DNA of 64,000 nt from Clostridiaceae bacterium HFYG-1003 (GCA_024579835.1 CP102060.1:496001-560000); one strand, 5' to 3'; counted from the stretch's first letter, positions 17,284-24,966 are shown. The notes: generated from the sequence alone by a model not told the origin. Translations and numbers: made by a program.

Positions 17284-18025
17284 TTCTTTTCCTCCTGATT
17301 TCATTATATTTTTAGGCTGTAGTCACAGGATATGAATGCGTAACTTGAACTTTGAGGTTGTCCACCAAGGTTAACAGCTAATCGAGTGTTTTTCGAAAAA
17401 CCTCTCCAGGGATCTCAAGACGAGATTACATACAGTACCACATGATTGCGGCCTTTGTTTTTCTCAATAAAAATCTGGACTGTCCTCACCCTTGGAGGTC
17501 AGTGACAAAGCCGCCTTGATCAAATCACAGCCCATATTCAGAGATTGAAACAATAGTTATACTAAATTGATCAGACTATAGCACGATTAACTGATTTTGA
17601 ATATAGATTTAAATTATAGACGAGAAGACTACGCCATAAGAGCTAAGAATTTATTAGTAAGAGCAAGAAGAATTTGAACAAAGCATAAGGATATTAAATT
17701 ATTATTAACAAATTATCTCTTCAGTATGGATGATGCTTTCAGAAATGGCTAATCGAATTATATGCTAATTCATCATTTTGGTTTTTATTGGTAGCACCGC
17801 GAGCGGTGCTTTGGGGCAGTGTGAACTAAGGGGTCAGTATAGTTAAAACTTATTTCTTTGAAGTCATAGCCCGGGGCTCGTTCTATTATCAAATGTTATG
17901 TTGGCGTGAGGGATTGATCTATTTGATCAATCCCACAAGTTTTGTGATTAACCCGTTATTATAGTGGTTTTAACGCTGGTAACAGGCTGCTTAATTAATC
18001 GTATGTCGAGTACAAACCAGTTAGG
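17284..18025. other. AT-rich noncoding stretch with two hairpins
   Basis: About 740 bp without a convincing gene. AGCACCGC-GA-GCGGTGCT forms a hairpin at 17803-17820. GGGATTGATC-TATTT-GATCAATCCC is a perfect 10-bp inverted repeat at 17910-17934. It looks like decayed or acquired DNA near the prophage. Confidence 0.5.
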
Positions 18026-18403
18026 TTGATTGATGCTGGCGTGATCGTGGAGGCTCTTAAGCACAAAGGTTTATCAATTAAATCATCTAAAGAATACACA
18101 GAGGAAACGGATCATGATGAGATGCTTGGCAAACCAAATTGTTATGTGAGTAAAGCAGGTTTCACCGATGCTAGTGTCAGAGATATAAATGGGATCCCAT
18201 CAAACTTTGTTGAAGTCTTTGAAACTCAACAAGATGCGTGGAACAGGTATCAAATGTTACTCAGAGCAAAGAGTAAAGAAAAGATCAAGTCGGAATACTT
18301 GTACCTGGAGGGGGTATACCTACTTCGGCTAACCAACGTATTGAAACCAGCAGAAGCGGAAAGGTATTTTAAAGCATTTCGTGAAGCTGTTAGAGGTAAA
18401 TAG
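18026..18403 (+). pseudogene. Truncated gene, C-terminal domain of a lipoprotein-like family
   Basis: 125 codons from a TTG without SD; the frame opens at 17999 just after a stop. The text reads as a well-formed domain (VIVEALKHKGLSIKSSKEYT, then NFVEVFETQQDAWNRYQ, then EAERYFKAFREAV) that I associate with the C-terminal part of small Clostridia lipoproteins. The signal peptide and start expected in front are missing, so the gene is probably 5'-truncated. It is followed by a good terminator. Confidence 0.5.
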
Positions 18404-18415
18404 TACAAAAAATTG

Positions 18416-18440
18416 GCCCCGGAGGAATCCCGGGGCTTTT
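18416..18440 (+). terminator. Intrinsic terminator
   Basis: GCCCCGG / CCGGGGC stem followed by TTTT, 13 bases past the stop of the truncated gene. Confidence 0.85.
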
Positions 18441-18593
18441 GTAAATTGACCAAATAAATACATTTTCGGCGGCTAATAAATGGAAAGGAGCTCGTAAGTA
18501 TTATAATTATAGGAATAACAAGTATGGAATTGGACTTGCATCCTTTTGAGAATCAAAAAATTTAATTCAACCCATTAATTCTTTTCTTATTTG

Positions 18594-19337
18594 TCAATAT
18601 AATGGTGGCAACATCTTATCATGTTCTGGGGCCATTGAATTATATTTTCGATTAAGCTCCGCCCATTTTTTATGCTTACCATGTCCAGCGAGTTTTTCAA
18701 ATATTTTTCGCAAAAAGGTCTTATCCTTCAGAAATACAACATCCTTTTCCCAAGAATACCCCAAATCAATATCTGGATAATTAGCTAAAATATATTCGTG
18801 TAGATACTCTATGTATTTAATGTTTTCTGATGTGCTAACCCACTTATATTTCCCTGAACTACTAATTTCTGGGAGTGAAAAATAATATCTTTTTTTATTG
18901 ACAGTATTCACTACTAGAACATCTTCAGTTGTTACGTTTGAACTCATCGAAATTACAAACAACCATTCAACATCCGAAAGGGGCACAGAATAATACCACG
19001 ATTTATTAATTACAAATAAGATATGTTCATATATGAATGTTCCAATAGAAGGTATTCTCAATTCACTATGTAATACTAAATCTTCTTTATCAAAATTGGG
19101 CGTAAAATTCTCCTCAAGAATTGCGTTTGCTTTTAACATGCCGGGAATCTTGGTAATACTCCAACCAAAAAAGTAACTTCCTGGAGCAGCACTTAAAAGT
19201 GTAATCAGACCCCAAATATTATCTGATGTACCATTGAGCAGTAGCAAGATGATTATTAATAGCAATAAAAAGGATCCAATCAAAAGTATTGTTATCATTT
19301 TCATTAAATTTTTTTTAAAATAATTATCATTTTTCAT
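18594..19337 (-). CDS. Membrane protein, unknown function
   Basis: 247-aa protein with two N-terminal TM segments (about residues 14-35 and 40-62, the first extremely Leu/Ile-rich) and a soluble remainder that contains DVEWLFVISMSS and KKRYYFSLPEIS. The composition is AT-rich. It recalls proteins with two TMs plus a PH-like cytoplasmic domain, but I cannot name a family. GAGG lies 12 bases before ATG 19337, a long spacing. Confidence 0.55.
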   Translation of the reverse strand: MKNDNYFKKNLMKMITILLIGSFLLLLIIILLLLNGTSDNIWGLITLLSAAPGSYFFGWSITKIPGMLKANAILEENFTPNFDKEDLVLHSELRIPSIGTFIYEHILFVINKSWYYSVPLSDVEWLFVISMSSNVTTEDVLVVNTVNKKRYYFSLPEISSSGKYKWVSTSENIKYIEYLHEYILANYPDIDLGYSWEKDVVFLKDKTFLRKIFEKLAGHGKHKKWAELNRKYNSMAPEHDKMLPPLY

Positions 19338-19611
19338 CTAGGATGATATCCTCACTTGTATTAAGTTCCATCAATATAATTGAGCTTAAACCAGATGTCG
19401 GTCGTAACAATGATAATCAGTGAGTTGATTTCACTAAAAAAAACGATTACACCTCCAAGTATTTAAGATTATAACTAAAATTAAACATATTTGATAGATA
19501 GATTCAAATGACCATATTGATCATGCACTTCACCAGAAAGACTCTCAAAATTGAAATTAGAGGTCTCTAAAAACTCGGGAATCTTTTGTTCAAGCCATTT
19601 CAAGGCAAAAT

Positions 19612-19655
19612 AAAACCACCAATCGATAAAATGCTTTTTATCAATTGGTGGTTTT
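19612..19655 (-). terminator. Displaced native terminator of ssrA
   Basis: Long hairpin of about 20 bp with arms AAAACCACCAAT / ATTGGTGGTTTT and a T-rich tail on the minus strand. As minus-strand RNA the only irregular pair is G-U; on the plus strand it would be a C-A mismatch, so it evolved for minus-strand transcripts. It sits 4 bases from attL, exactly where the terminator of the uninterrupted tmRNA gene would lie. The rest of 19338-19611 holds no gene. Confidence 0.75.
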
Positions 19656-19658
19656 ATT

Positions 19659-19683
19659 TATGGTGGAGATGACGGGAGTTGAA
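19659..19683. other. attL
   Basis: 25-bp copy of the tmRNA 3' terminus (T-loop to CCA and two further bases), identical to 56325-56349. Sequence outside the core differs on both sides. Confidence 0.9.
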
Positions 19684-19812
19684 AAGACTCTATGATGATA
19701 TAAGAGTGAACACGATAGATGTTGATTTAGAGCGGATTCGAGGGAGAGACCACATTGTGAAAAGATGGAATATCGGTCATCTGTTACTCACCAATTACTC
19801 CCGAATTATGCA

Positions 19813-20970
19813 TCACAGGATCGCATCAAGGCGATTCACAGTCTTCTCTTTCATTGATTCCAGGACGTGCGCGTAGATCTCCTGAGTCAGCTCAATGGAG
19901 CTATGGCCGAGTAACTTGCTGATAGAGTGGATGGGCTCTCCCAGTTCCAGCAAGCGCGTGGCGTACGTGTGGCGCAACCCATGGATATTTACATTCGGTA
20001 AGCCGTTTGCTTTCTCGAGGGCTTTCAGGCGGCGCAAGGGGCGCTTGTCGTCCATGGGTGATCCGATCTCATCCGGGAATAGCAGCCCTTGATCCTTATA
20101 TGGTTCTTTCATGGCTTTGATCTCGCGGATTCGCTGGTCGATCAAGGCCTTCATCTTTGTTGGCAGAGGGATTCGCCGGACGGATCCTTCTGTCTTTGTC
20201 TCGACGATCTCCAGAACATAGTGATCAAGCTCGTGATCGATGAAAACTGGATTACGCTGCAGCTGCTTATTGACCATGATTGAGCTGCCATCGTAGTCCA
20301 GACGGGTGAGCGCCAGAGCTTCCCCAATCCGTAGTCCAGTACCCATTAGAAAGTGAATTAACGGGTCTGTCACCCACTTGTTGCCCAGGGCAGACAAAAG
20401 GATCTGTTGCTGCGGTGATGTGAAGACATTGCCCTGGACCATAGCGAGTGAATCAGGATCCCCGGAATAATCCCTGCTGTTGTCTGGGGCGATAGGAAGC
20501 TTCAGGCCCTTCATAGGGTTCTTCTCGATATAGTCCTCAGCTTCATGCAGGCACGTTGTCAGACGCGCTCTGATGGTCTCTAGGCGCTGTCTGGACCGTC
20601 CGTCTTTGGCGAGCTGATTGAAATACTTTTGCACGTCCATCTTGGTGATCTCAGCAATCGGCATCTTTGCGATATCGTACGGTCTGATGTGGTTATTAAG
20701 GATCCCAAGGTGGCTGGCGACGGTTCGTGGTCGGACCGTGTGGTATTTCGTTTCAAAAAGCCACTCCTCATACCAGTCCTCCAGGGAAATATTTCCAGAG
20801 TATTTGACCAGCCCGTATTTCCGGCGCAAAGCCTGAAGGATGTTTACGGTGTCAGATTCATCCTTTGCAGTCCGACGGATTTGCTTGCCGTCTACGGTGA
20901 CGGCTACGATCCAGCGATCTTTCCTGGCGTCGTAATAGATGGACCCTTCGCCTGGTTTACGGATTTTCAT
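19813..20970 (-). CDS. int: Tyrosine-type integrase
   Basis: Phage site-specific recombinase (385 aa) that catalyses integration at ssrA and, with an excisionase, excision. N-terminal arm-binding segment GEGSIYYDARKDRWIVAV, SAM-like core-binding domain about residues 58-150, and a catalytic domain with Arg in GTGLRIGEAL, the HxxR box HGLRHTYATRL and the nucleophile Tyr in ELTQEIYAH. It is transcribed toward attL, 130 bp away. The 3-bp gap to the HIRAN gene suggests one leftward operon. Confidence 0.95.
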   Translation of the reverse strand: MKIRKPGEGSIYYDARKDRWIVAVTVDGKQIRRTAKDESDTVNILQALRRKYGLVKYSGNISLEDWYEEWLFETKYHTVRPRTVASHLGILNNHIRPYDIAKMPIAEITKMDVQKYFNQLAKDGRSRQRLETIRARLTTCLHEAEDYIEKNPMKGLKLPIAPDNSRDYSGDPDSLAMVQGNVFTSPQQQILLSALGNKWVTDPLIHFLMGTGLRIGEALALTRLDYDGSSIMVNKQLQRNPVFIDHELDHYVLEIVETKTEGSVRRIPLPTKMKALIDQRIREIKAMKEPYKDQGLLFPDEIGSPMDDKRPLRRLKALEKANGLPNVNIHGLRHTYATRLLELGEPIHSISKLLGHSSIELTQEIYAHVLESMKEKTVNRLDAIL

Positions 20971-20972
20971 AG

Positions 20973-21581
20973 TTATGTCCTCTCGTAAAATCTTAGAGCG
21001 ACTCCAGGTGCCTCCTCCTCAATTTTCCTGACCTTGCCGTCCTGCCCCTGAAAATAGAAGCTACCACCAAAAACCTGAGCAACAACATTCTTGTCGATGT
21101 ATTTTCTGACATTGAAGGTGTCTGTCCTTTTGATATAGCCAATGGTCTTTTTACCTTCAAGCTTAACCGCAATAGCATTTGGATCGTATTCATTCTTAGG
21201 CTCTGGTACAAGTGAAACAGGGATAGTGATGTTCGAATATTCATAGACCCGTTCGCCAGACTTTGCTTTTTCTTCGATCTCTCCCTTTGTCATGCCGCCG
21301 TAAGGGAGGCCCATATACTTTTTTAGAACCTTATCATGATCATCGTATTTCAGCCCAGTGACATAAGTTGTGTATAGCGCGTCTTTCCAAGATCCATGAT
21401 CCTCCGCTTTATTCTCTAAGACCATTGTGTTTTGGCGGTCTATGCGTCGCTTGAAGTAAAAATAGCCACCAACAGCAATAACTACTCCGAAAAGAATTGT
21501 AGCCAGGTCGCGTTGTGAAATCCCGGCAATAACAACGATAATTCCTAGAATAACGACGGTCTTTTTGTTCAATTTACTCAT
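20973..21581 (-). CDS. Membrane-anchored HIRAN-domain protein
   Basis: 202 aa from ATG 21581 (SD GAGGTGAAGAG; a longer frame to 21617 exists). The N-terminus has two closely spaced TM segments (VVILGIIVVIAGI and ILFGVVIAVGGYFYF), followed by a soluble domain with TTYVTGLKYDD, then LVPEPKNEYDPNAIAV and GYIKRT, the HIRAN pattern known from DNA-end-binding modules of helicases. It is cotranscribed with the integrase in the lysogeny module. Membrane anchoring of a nucleic-acid-binding domain suggests superinfection exclusion, but that is inference. Confidence 0.75.
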   Translation of the reverse strand: MSKLNKKTVVILGIIVVIAGISQRDLATILFGVVIAVGGYFYFKRRIDRQNTMVLENKAEDHGSWKDALYTTYVTGLKYDDHDKVLKKYMGLPYGGMTKGEIEEKAKSGERVYEYSNITIPVSLVPEPKNEYDPNAIAVKLEGKKTIGYIKRTDTFNVRKYIDKNVVAQVFGGSFYFQGQDGKVRKIEEEAPGVALRFYERT

Positions 21582-21618
21582 CTCTTCACCTCTTACATAG
21601 TTGTGGTAGTTAAACATT

Positions 21619-21628
21619 ACAACGTTGT
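21619..21628. promoter_or_regulatory. 10-bp palindrome upstream of the HIRAN-int operon
   Basis: ACAACGTTGT, perfect palindrome in the divergent region between the leftward HIRAN gene and the rightward micro-ORF; a possible operator. Confidence 0.35.
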
Positions 21629-21659
21629 TAGGACAATACTTAGCCGCAAAATAAACTCC

Positions 21660-21707
21660 TTGAAATAAAATTTTAGACCACCTACAATTGAATTAGAACA
21701 TGTGTAC
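21660..21707 (+). promoter_or_regulatory. Promoter with SOS-box-like operator for the micro-ORF
   Basis: TTGAAA (21660-21665), 17 bases, TACAAT (21683-21688) is a near-consensus promoter. Starting at about +1, GAACATGTGTAC (21696-21707) differs by one base from GAAC-N4-GTTC, the Gram-positive LexA-type core. LexA control is inference. Confidence 0.55.
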
Positions 21708-21727
21708 GAATATGGGAGGGCGAACAG

Positions 21728-21805
21728 GTGGATGAAATTTATGATTTGTTGCTGGATTTATATAATGAGCTGGATCGACTCACTTCCGAATTTCAGATTG
21801 AATGA
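21728..21805 (+). CDS. 25-aa micro-protein, convergent with cI
   Basis: GTG start with GGGAGGG 7 bases upstream; the product VDEIYDLLLDLYNELDRL plus 7 residues is acidic and reads as one amphipathic helix. Its last 26 bases overlap the 3' end of the repressor gene on the other strand. It has its own promoter and an SOS-like box. A role as an induction factor or antirepressor peptide is a hypothesis based on position; no homolog is recognised. Confidence 0.5.
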   Translation: MDEIYDLLLDLYNELDRLTSEFQIE

Positions 21806-22151
21806 ACTCGATCATACACTTTGTATTTAGTTCGTTTAGTTTAATCAAAATGGATGACGGTATGGAATCAATGTCAGTGATCCGTCCTCGATCAACCAGA
21901 TCTTTTATATACTCTTGTATTAGACTGTATGGATTTGAGCTCCAAGCTTGTGGGACATCTTTTCCCATTAACCAGGCTGGACTTACACCTAGAACCTCTG
22001 CCATGACAAAGATCTTGTCAGCCTTTGGCATATACTTTCCATTTAACCAATCACTTATTGATGAAGCTGTTATGTTCGTGGCTTGGGCCAGTTCTGTCGG
22101 CTTCATGTTTTTTTCTTCAAGCGCTATTTTAAGCCTATCTTTGATTTCCAT
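21780..22151 (-). CDS. CI-like phage repressor (XRE family)
   Basis: 123 aa from ATG 22151, which has GAGAGGTGAGA just upstream; the much longer open frame to 22508 runs through the operator region and is not used. N-terminal HTH_XRE (LAQATNITASSISDWLNGKY, residues about 17-36) followed by the common tail VLGVSPAWLMG. The short C-terminus is helical and has no S24/LexA-type autocleavage domain, so induction would need another factor. Divergent from the Cro-like gene. Confidence 0.85.
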   Translation of the reverse strand: MEIKDRLKIALEEKNMKPTELAQATNITASSISDWLNGKYMPKADKIFVMAEVLGVSPAWLMGKDVPQAWSSNPYSLIQEYIKDLVDRGRITDIDSIPSSILIKLNELNTKCMIEFIQSEIRK

Positions 22152-22153
22152 TT

Positions 22154-22193
22154 TATTCTCACCTCTCAACGCAAATATAGCACATTGAGAATA
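22154..22193. promoter_or_regulatory. Inverted repeat at the cI promoter
   Basis: TATTCTCA (22154-22161) and TGAGAATA (22186-22193), perfect 8-bp arms 24 bases apart, flanking the cI leader. A candidate autoregulatory site. Confidence 0.4.
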
Positions 22194-22202
22194 CAAAATA
22201 AA

Positions 22203-22290
22203 GAAAACCGAATAAAATATTAAGAAAACCGTTGACAAACTAGAATGAATCAAGCTACCATAGAAATACGGAAAACCGTAAAAAGGAGGT
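22203..22290 (+). promoter_or_regulatory. Early rightward promoter and operators
   Basis: TTGACA (22232-22237) with TACCAT (22256-22261) at 18 bases. GAAAACCG occurs at 22203-22210 and 22224-22231, and the dyad TACGGAAAACCGTA lies downstream within 22264-22290. These copies probably form the operator array for CI and the Cro-like protein. Confidence 0.65.
22264..22290 (+). repeat. 27-bp operator/RBS direct repeat, copy 1
   Basis: AAATACGG, AAAA, CCGTA, then AAAAAGGAGGT, so the unit joins a dyad to a strong SD. Identical to 22510-22536. Confidence 0.9.
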
Positions 22291-22296
22291 GAGGAT

Positions 22297-22527
22297 ATGA
22301 GCGTGGTTTTTGACTTCAGTAAGCTGAAGGGCTTGATCCGGGAACATTGCGGATCCCAAGCGGTATTTGCCGAGAAGATAGGTATCTCCGCAACATCATT
22401 GTATGACCGTCTTGGCAATCGAGTACCGTTTGATACGGTGGAAATTGACCGAGCTATGAAACTTTTTGGTCTCCCAGACACTGCAATAAACGAAATTTTT
22501 TTCGTCAAAAAATACGGAAAACCGTAA
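22297..22527 (+). CDS. Cro-like DNA-binding protein, DUF739 family
   Basis: 76 aa with a helix-turn-helix (SQAVFAEKIGISATSLYDRL, about residues 20-39). The layout FDFSKLKGLIREHCGSQ and the C-terminal hydrophobic EIFF match the DUF739 family of Firmicutes phage regulators. It is the first gene of the rightward operon, as expected for Cro. Its last codons (KYGKP) are encoded by the second copy of the 27-bp repeat. Confidence 0.75.
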   Translation: MSVVFDFSKLKGLIREHCGSQAVFAEKIGISATSLYDRLGNRVPFDTVEIDRAMKLFGLPDTAINEIFFVKKYGKP

Positions 22528-22536
22528 AAAGGAGGT
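22510..22536 (+). repeat. 27-bp operator/RBS direct repeat, copy 2
   Basis: Identical to 22264-22290; it overlaps the end of the Cro-like gene and provides the SD for the next gene. Confidence 0.9.
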
Positions 22537-22542
22537 TGGAAA

Positions 22543-22737
22543 ATGAACAGTGATCTGATGCGGCTACAGGAGATCGCAGACTACTGTGGCATATCGAAAG
22601 ACCTTGTACGGCGTGAGATCGCAGCCAAGAGGTTAAAGGCTAGAAAGACCGGAAAGGGATGGACAACACTCAGGCACATCGTGGAGGAGTTCCGCGAAGA
22701 GTACTACCAAAGAGGCGATAAGGAGGACGGTAACTAA
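22543..22737 (+). CDS. Excisionase-like HTH protein
   Basis: 64 aa with a MerR/excisionase-type winged helix: MRLQEIADYCGISKDLVRRE, then a basic wing RLKARKTGKGWTTLR. Such proteins serve as phage excisionases or early regulators. SD AAAAAGGAGGT comes from the 27-bp repeat. The next gene overlaps its stop (TAATG). Confidence 0.65.
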   Translation: MNSDLMRLQEIADYCGISKDLVRREIAAKRLKARKTGKGWTTLRHIVEEFREEYYQRGDKEDGN

Positions 22738-22904
22738 TGAAAATGTGTGTTGACTGCTACGATCGGGCGCTCGATATCGAGATCATCGACCAAGCGGAGC
22801 TACTGAAAAAGCATATCCGGTATGTCGGATCAGACTTTAATGCAGGCGTGGATATCTACGAGGATCAGCAGACCGGGGAGCTGGTCGGATGTTTGAACAA
22901 CTAA
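22737..22904 (+). CDS. Small hypothetical phage protein
   Basis: 55 aa (MKMCVDCYDRALDIEIIDQA at the start) with one CxxC pair. Starts in the TAATG overlap with the excisionase-like gene and ends inside the next gene. Function unknown. Confidence 0.5.
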   Translation: MKMCVDCYDRALDIEIIDQAELLKKHIRYVGSDFNAGVDIYEDQQTGELVGCLNN

Positions 22905-23044
22905 CCAAGCAGGAACGGGACCATATGCTGCTCAAGTTTTACGGCCTTTGGCCATGGAGCTGGCGGCGGATCTCCGAGGATCACGAATCAGTAACATTCA
23001 TGCTCAAGAAAGACAACACTATCAGAATCACACTACGGTGGTAG
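22889..23044 (+). CDS. Small hypothetical phage protein
   Basis: 51 aa, Trp-rich in the middle (FYGLWPWSWRRISED), ending IRITLRW. It overlaps the previous gene by 16 bases in another frame and precedes the Rha gene. Translationally coupled by position. Unknown function. Confidence 0.5.
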   Translation: MFEQLTKQERDHMLLKFYGLWPWSWRRISEDHESVTFMLKKDNTIRITLRW

Positions 23045-23052
23045 GAGGAAAG

Positions 23053-23796
23053 ATGAACGAATTAACGATTATCAAAAACGACCAGGCGGTGACATCGTCG
23101 CTGATCGTAGCTGAACAGTTTGGGAAGGATCACCGAAACGTATTGCAGGCGATTGATGAAATCAGGGGGTCTGCTGAAAATTCAGCAACCCTATTCCAAG
23201 AATCAACATATATTCACGCACAGAACAAACAACAATACCGGATGTACTACATGAACCGGGATGGCTTCAGTCTGCTAGCCATGGGGTTCACCGGATCGAA
23301 GGCATTGACCTTCAAACTCAACTTTATCGACGCATTTAATCGAATGGAGATGGAGCTTAATTCACCAGAGAAAATCATGGCCAGGGCGCTCCGGATCGCT
23401 GACCAGACAATCAACCAGTTGCAACTTGAAACCAAGATCAAAGACCAGCAAATTTCAGAGCTAAAGCCAAAGGCCGATTACTATGACGACATACTGAAAA
23501 ACAAAGGGCTGGTCACTATCAGCCAGATCGCTAAGGACTATGGCATGAGCGGTCAGGAAATGAACCGGACGTTGAAGAACCTGGGAGTACAGTACAAGCA
23601 ATCCGAGCAGTGGTTAATGTACTCGAAGCACCAGGACAAAGGTTATACACATTCCGAAACCGTACAAATCACACACACTGACGGACGTGCGGATGTAAGG
23701 ATGATCACGAAATGGACCCAGAAGGGCAGGATCTTCCTGTATGGGCTTCTGAAGAACAACAACATTTTGCCAGTGATTGAACGAGAAGATCATTAA
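23053..23796 (+). CDS. Rha family phage regulatory protein with KilAC/ANT domain
   Basis: 247 aa. Start ATG 23053 is set by AGGAGGAAAG; an earlier in-frame start at 22948 runs through the preceding gene. N-terminal pRha domain (VTSSLIVAEQFGKDHRNVLQ, about residues 12-31; MNRDGFSLLAMGFTG) and C-terminal KilAC/ANT domain (KGLVTISQIAKDYGMSGQE; RIFLYGLLKNNNILP). Members are early phage regulators or antirepressors that modify phage development. Position after the Cro and excisionase genes agrees. Confidence 0.88.
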   Translation: MNELTIIKNDQAVTSSLIVAEQFGKDHRNVLQAIDEIRGSAENSATLFQESTYIHAQNKQQYRMYYMNRDGFSLLAMGFTGSKALTFKLNFIDAFNRMEMELNSPEKIMARALRIADQTINQLQLETKIKDQQISELKPKADYYDDILKNKGLVTISQIAKDYGMSGQEMNRTLKNLGVQYKQSEQWLMYSKHQDKGYTHSETVQITHTDGRADVRMITKWTQKGRIFLYGLLKNNNILPVIEREDH

Positions 23797-23818
23797 AGAC
23801 TGAAAGGAGATAAAGCAA

Positions 23819-24124
23819 ATGTTTAGAAAAAAAGTAAAAGAGGATCCGACGGAGCTGCAGTTGCTCAAGATCCGAGTTCAGAACCTTGAGAAGCAGGTCG
23901 CAGAGCTGAAAGGAGCCCCCCAGGTGCAAGCTGAGGAGATAAAGAAGCTAGTAGATCTGGGTATTATTTCCCTCAATGATGCCAGGTCAGTGGTAGGGAT
24001 TCTCCCGGTGCAAGCTGAGGAACTTGAAAAAAGAATAACGGCTTTTATAAAGAAATCAATTCTTGAGGAGATAACGAACGGAAATCGGACTATTCCTGAG
24101 AAGTCATCCTTTATTCCTCTGTAA
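23819..24124 (+). CDS. Hypothetical phage protein with coiled coil
   Basis: 101 aa; residues 10-32 form a likely coiled coil (ELQLLKIRVQNLEKQVAELK). SD AAAGGAG lies before ATG 23819. No family recognised; DNA-metabolism region by position. Confidence 0.55.
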   Translation: MFRKKVKEDPTELQLLKIRVQNLEKQVAELKGAPQVQAEEIKKLVDLGIISLNDARSVVGILPVQAEELEKRITAFIKKSILEEITNGNRTIPEKSSFIPL

Positions 24125-24203
24125 CTACTTCTTTGATCCAGCCTTTAACCCGATTATAGCAGGGAGGCACTACAGAAATAACCAACTTAAGGAGGTATGT
24201 AAA

Positions 24204-24329
24204 ATGCCTGAAAAAAACAATGAACAAAGAAAAGATGATGGAATTTTAGGACTGCTGCTGGGACTGCTGCTCATCGCACTGCCGTACATCGTTTTCTACG
24301 GGATCGGCTTTTCAATGGGGATGATCTGA
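24204..24329 (+). CDS. Small single-TM phage protein
   Basis: 41 aa with a charged N-terminus (MPEKNNEQRKDDG) and one membrane helix rich in Leu (ILGLLLGLLLIALPYIV). SD AAGGAGG lies before ATG. The stop overlaps the next start (TGATG). Too short for usual gene calling; unknown role at the membrane. Confidence 0.55.
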   Translation: MPEKNNEQRKDDGILGLLLGLLLIALPYIVFYGIGFSMGMI

Positions 24330-24541
24330 TGGAACTTTTTAAACTGATACACGGGATGCTGGATATGTCCGGGCTCGATTGGCACTTGGGGATCGGATCG
24401 GACGGAACTATATCAGGATACGTTGATGACATTGATTTCTATTTCAACCCGGAACTGTTGACATCGGATCGCTTCATCGCAGATCTAGCACAAGTAATCA
24501 TTCAGGCCCAGGTAGATGGGGATGGGGATGAGGAGGAATGA
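24329..24541 (+). CDS. Hypothetical phage protein
   Basis: 70 aa, acidic (C-terminus QVDGDGDEEE), with GIGSDGTISGYVDDIDFYF in the middle. Coupled to both neighbours by 1-4 base overlaps. No family recognised. Confidence 0.5.
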   Translation: MELFKLIHGMLDMSGLDWHLGIGSDGTISGYVDDIDFYFNPELLTSDRFIADLAQVIIQAQVDGDGDEEE

Positions 24542-24720
24542 AGGCCTTCCAGTGCAGTAAATGCAAGCATTTGAAAGACTTTGACAGCTACTGCTGCTGT
24601 CAAGCCGGGATCGATATACGTCCTGGGCATCGCGAAAGGGAAGATGCAGAGATATGTAAGAACGCATTTGAAGCACTCAAACCGGGTGAGGAATGGCATG
24701 AAAAATTTAAATGGGAATGA
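24538..24720 (+). CDS. Cys-rich small phage protein
   Basis: 60 aa with CSKCKHLKDFDSYCCCQ and a further Cys at EICKN, suggesting a small metal-binding fold. SD GAGGAGG lies in the end of the previous gene. Function unknown. Confidence 0.55.
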   Translation: MKAFQCSKCKHLKDFDSYCCCQAGIDIRPGHREREDAEICKNAFEALKPGEEWHEKFKWE

Positions 24721-24732
24721 AGGAGGAAAGAA

Positions 24733-24966
24733 ATGAAGCTACAGTTTGATGCAAATGAAACCGGAAAGAAGATCAAACACTACCGGGAGCAGCAGGGAAT
24801 GACGCGTGCTGATCTTGCTAATGCGATTGGCTGCTCACAGCAAGCCATATCTATTCTTGAGTGCGGAAACGCCGATCCTAGCCTCTCGGGAATCACAAAC
24901 ATCGCCAACGCCCTCAACGTTGAACCGTCCTGGCTGCTGGTGTGGAAGCCGGAAGATGAAGAATGA
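24733..24966 (+). CDS. XRE-family regulator
   Basis: 77 aa, nearly all HTH_XRE: KIKHYREQQGMTRADLANAI, GCSQQAISILECGNADPS, then the tail ALNVEPSWLLVW. SD GGAGG precedes ATG 24733. A close relative of the second half of the next gene, so the pair arose by duplication. Probably an early-region transcription regulator. Confidence 0.75.
   Translation: MKLQFDANETGKKIKHYREQQGMTRADLANAIGCSQQAISILECGNADPSLSGITNIANALNVEPSWLLVWKPEDEE

Noticed and set aside
17795-17830. Second T-box (GGTAGCACCGCG)
   Set aside because: The match is explained by a short hairpin; no specifier stem, T-run or amino-acid gene follows.
22152-22508. N-terminal extension of the CI reading frame
   Set aside because: The frame is open, but it runs antisense through the operators and the Cro-like gene; the SD at 22152-22165 marks the real start.
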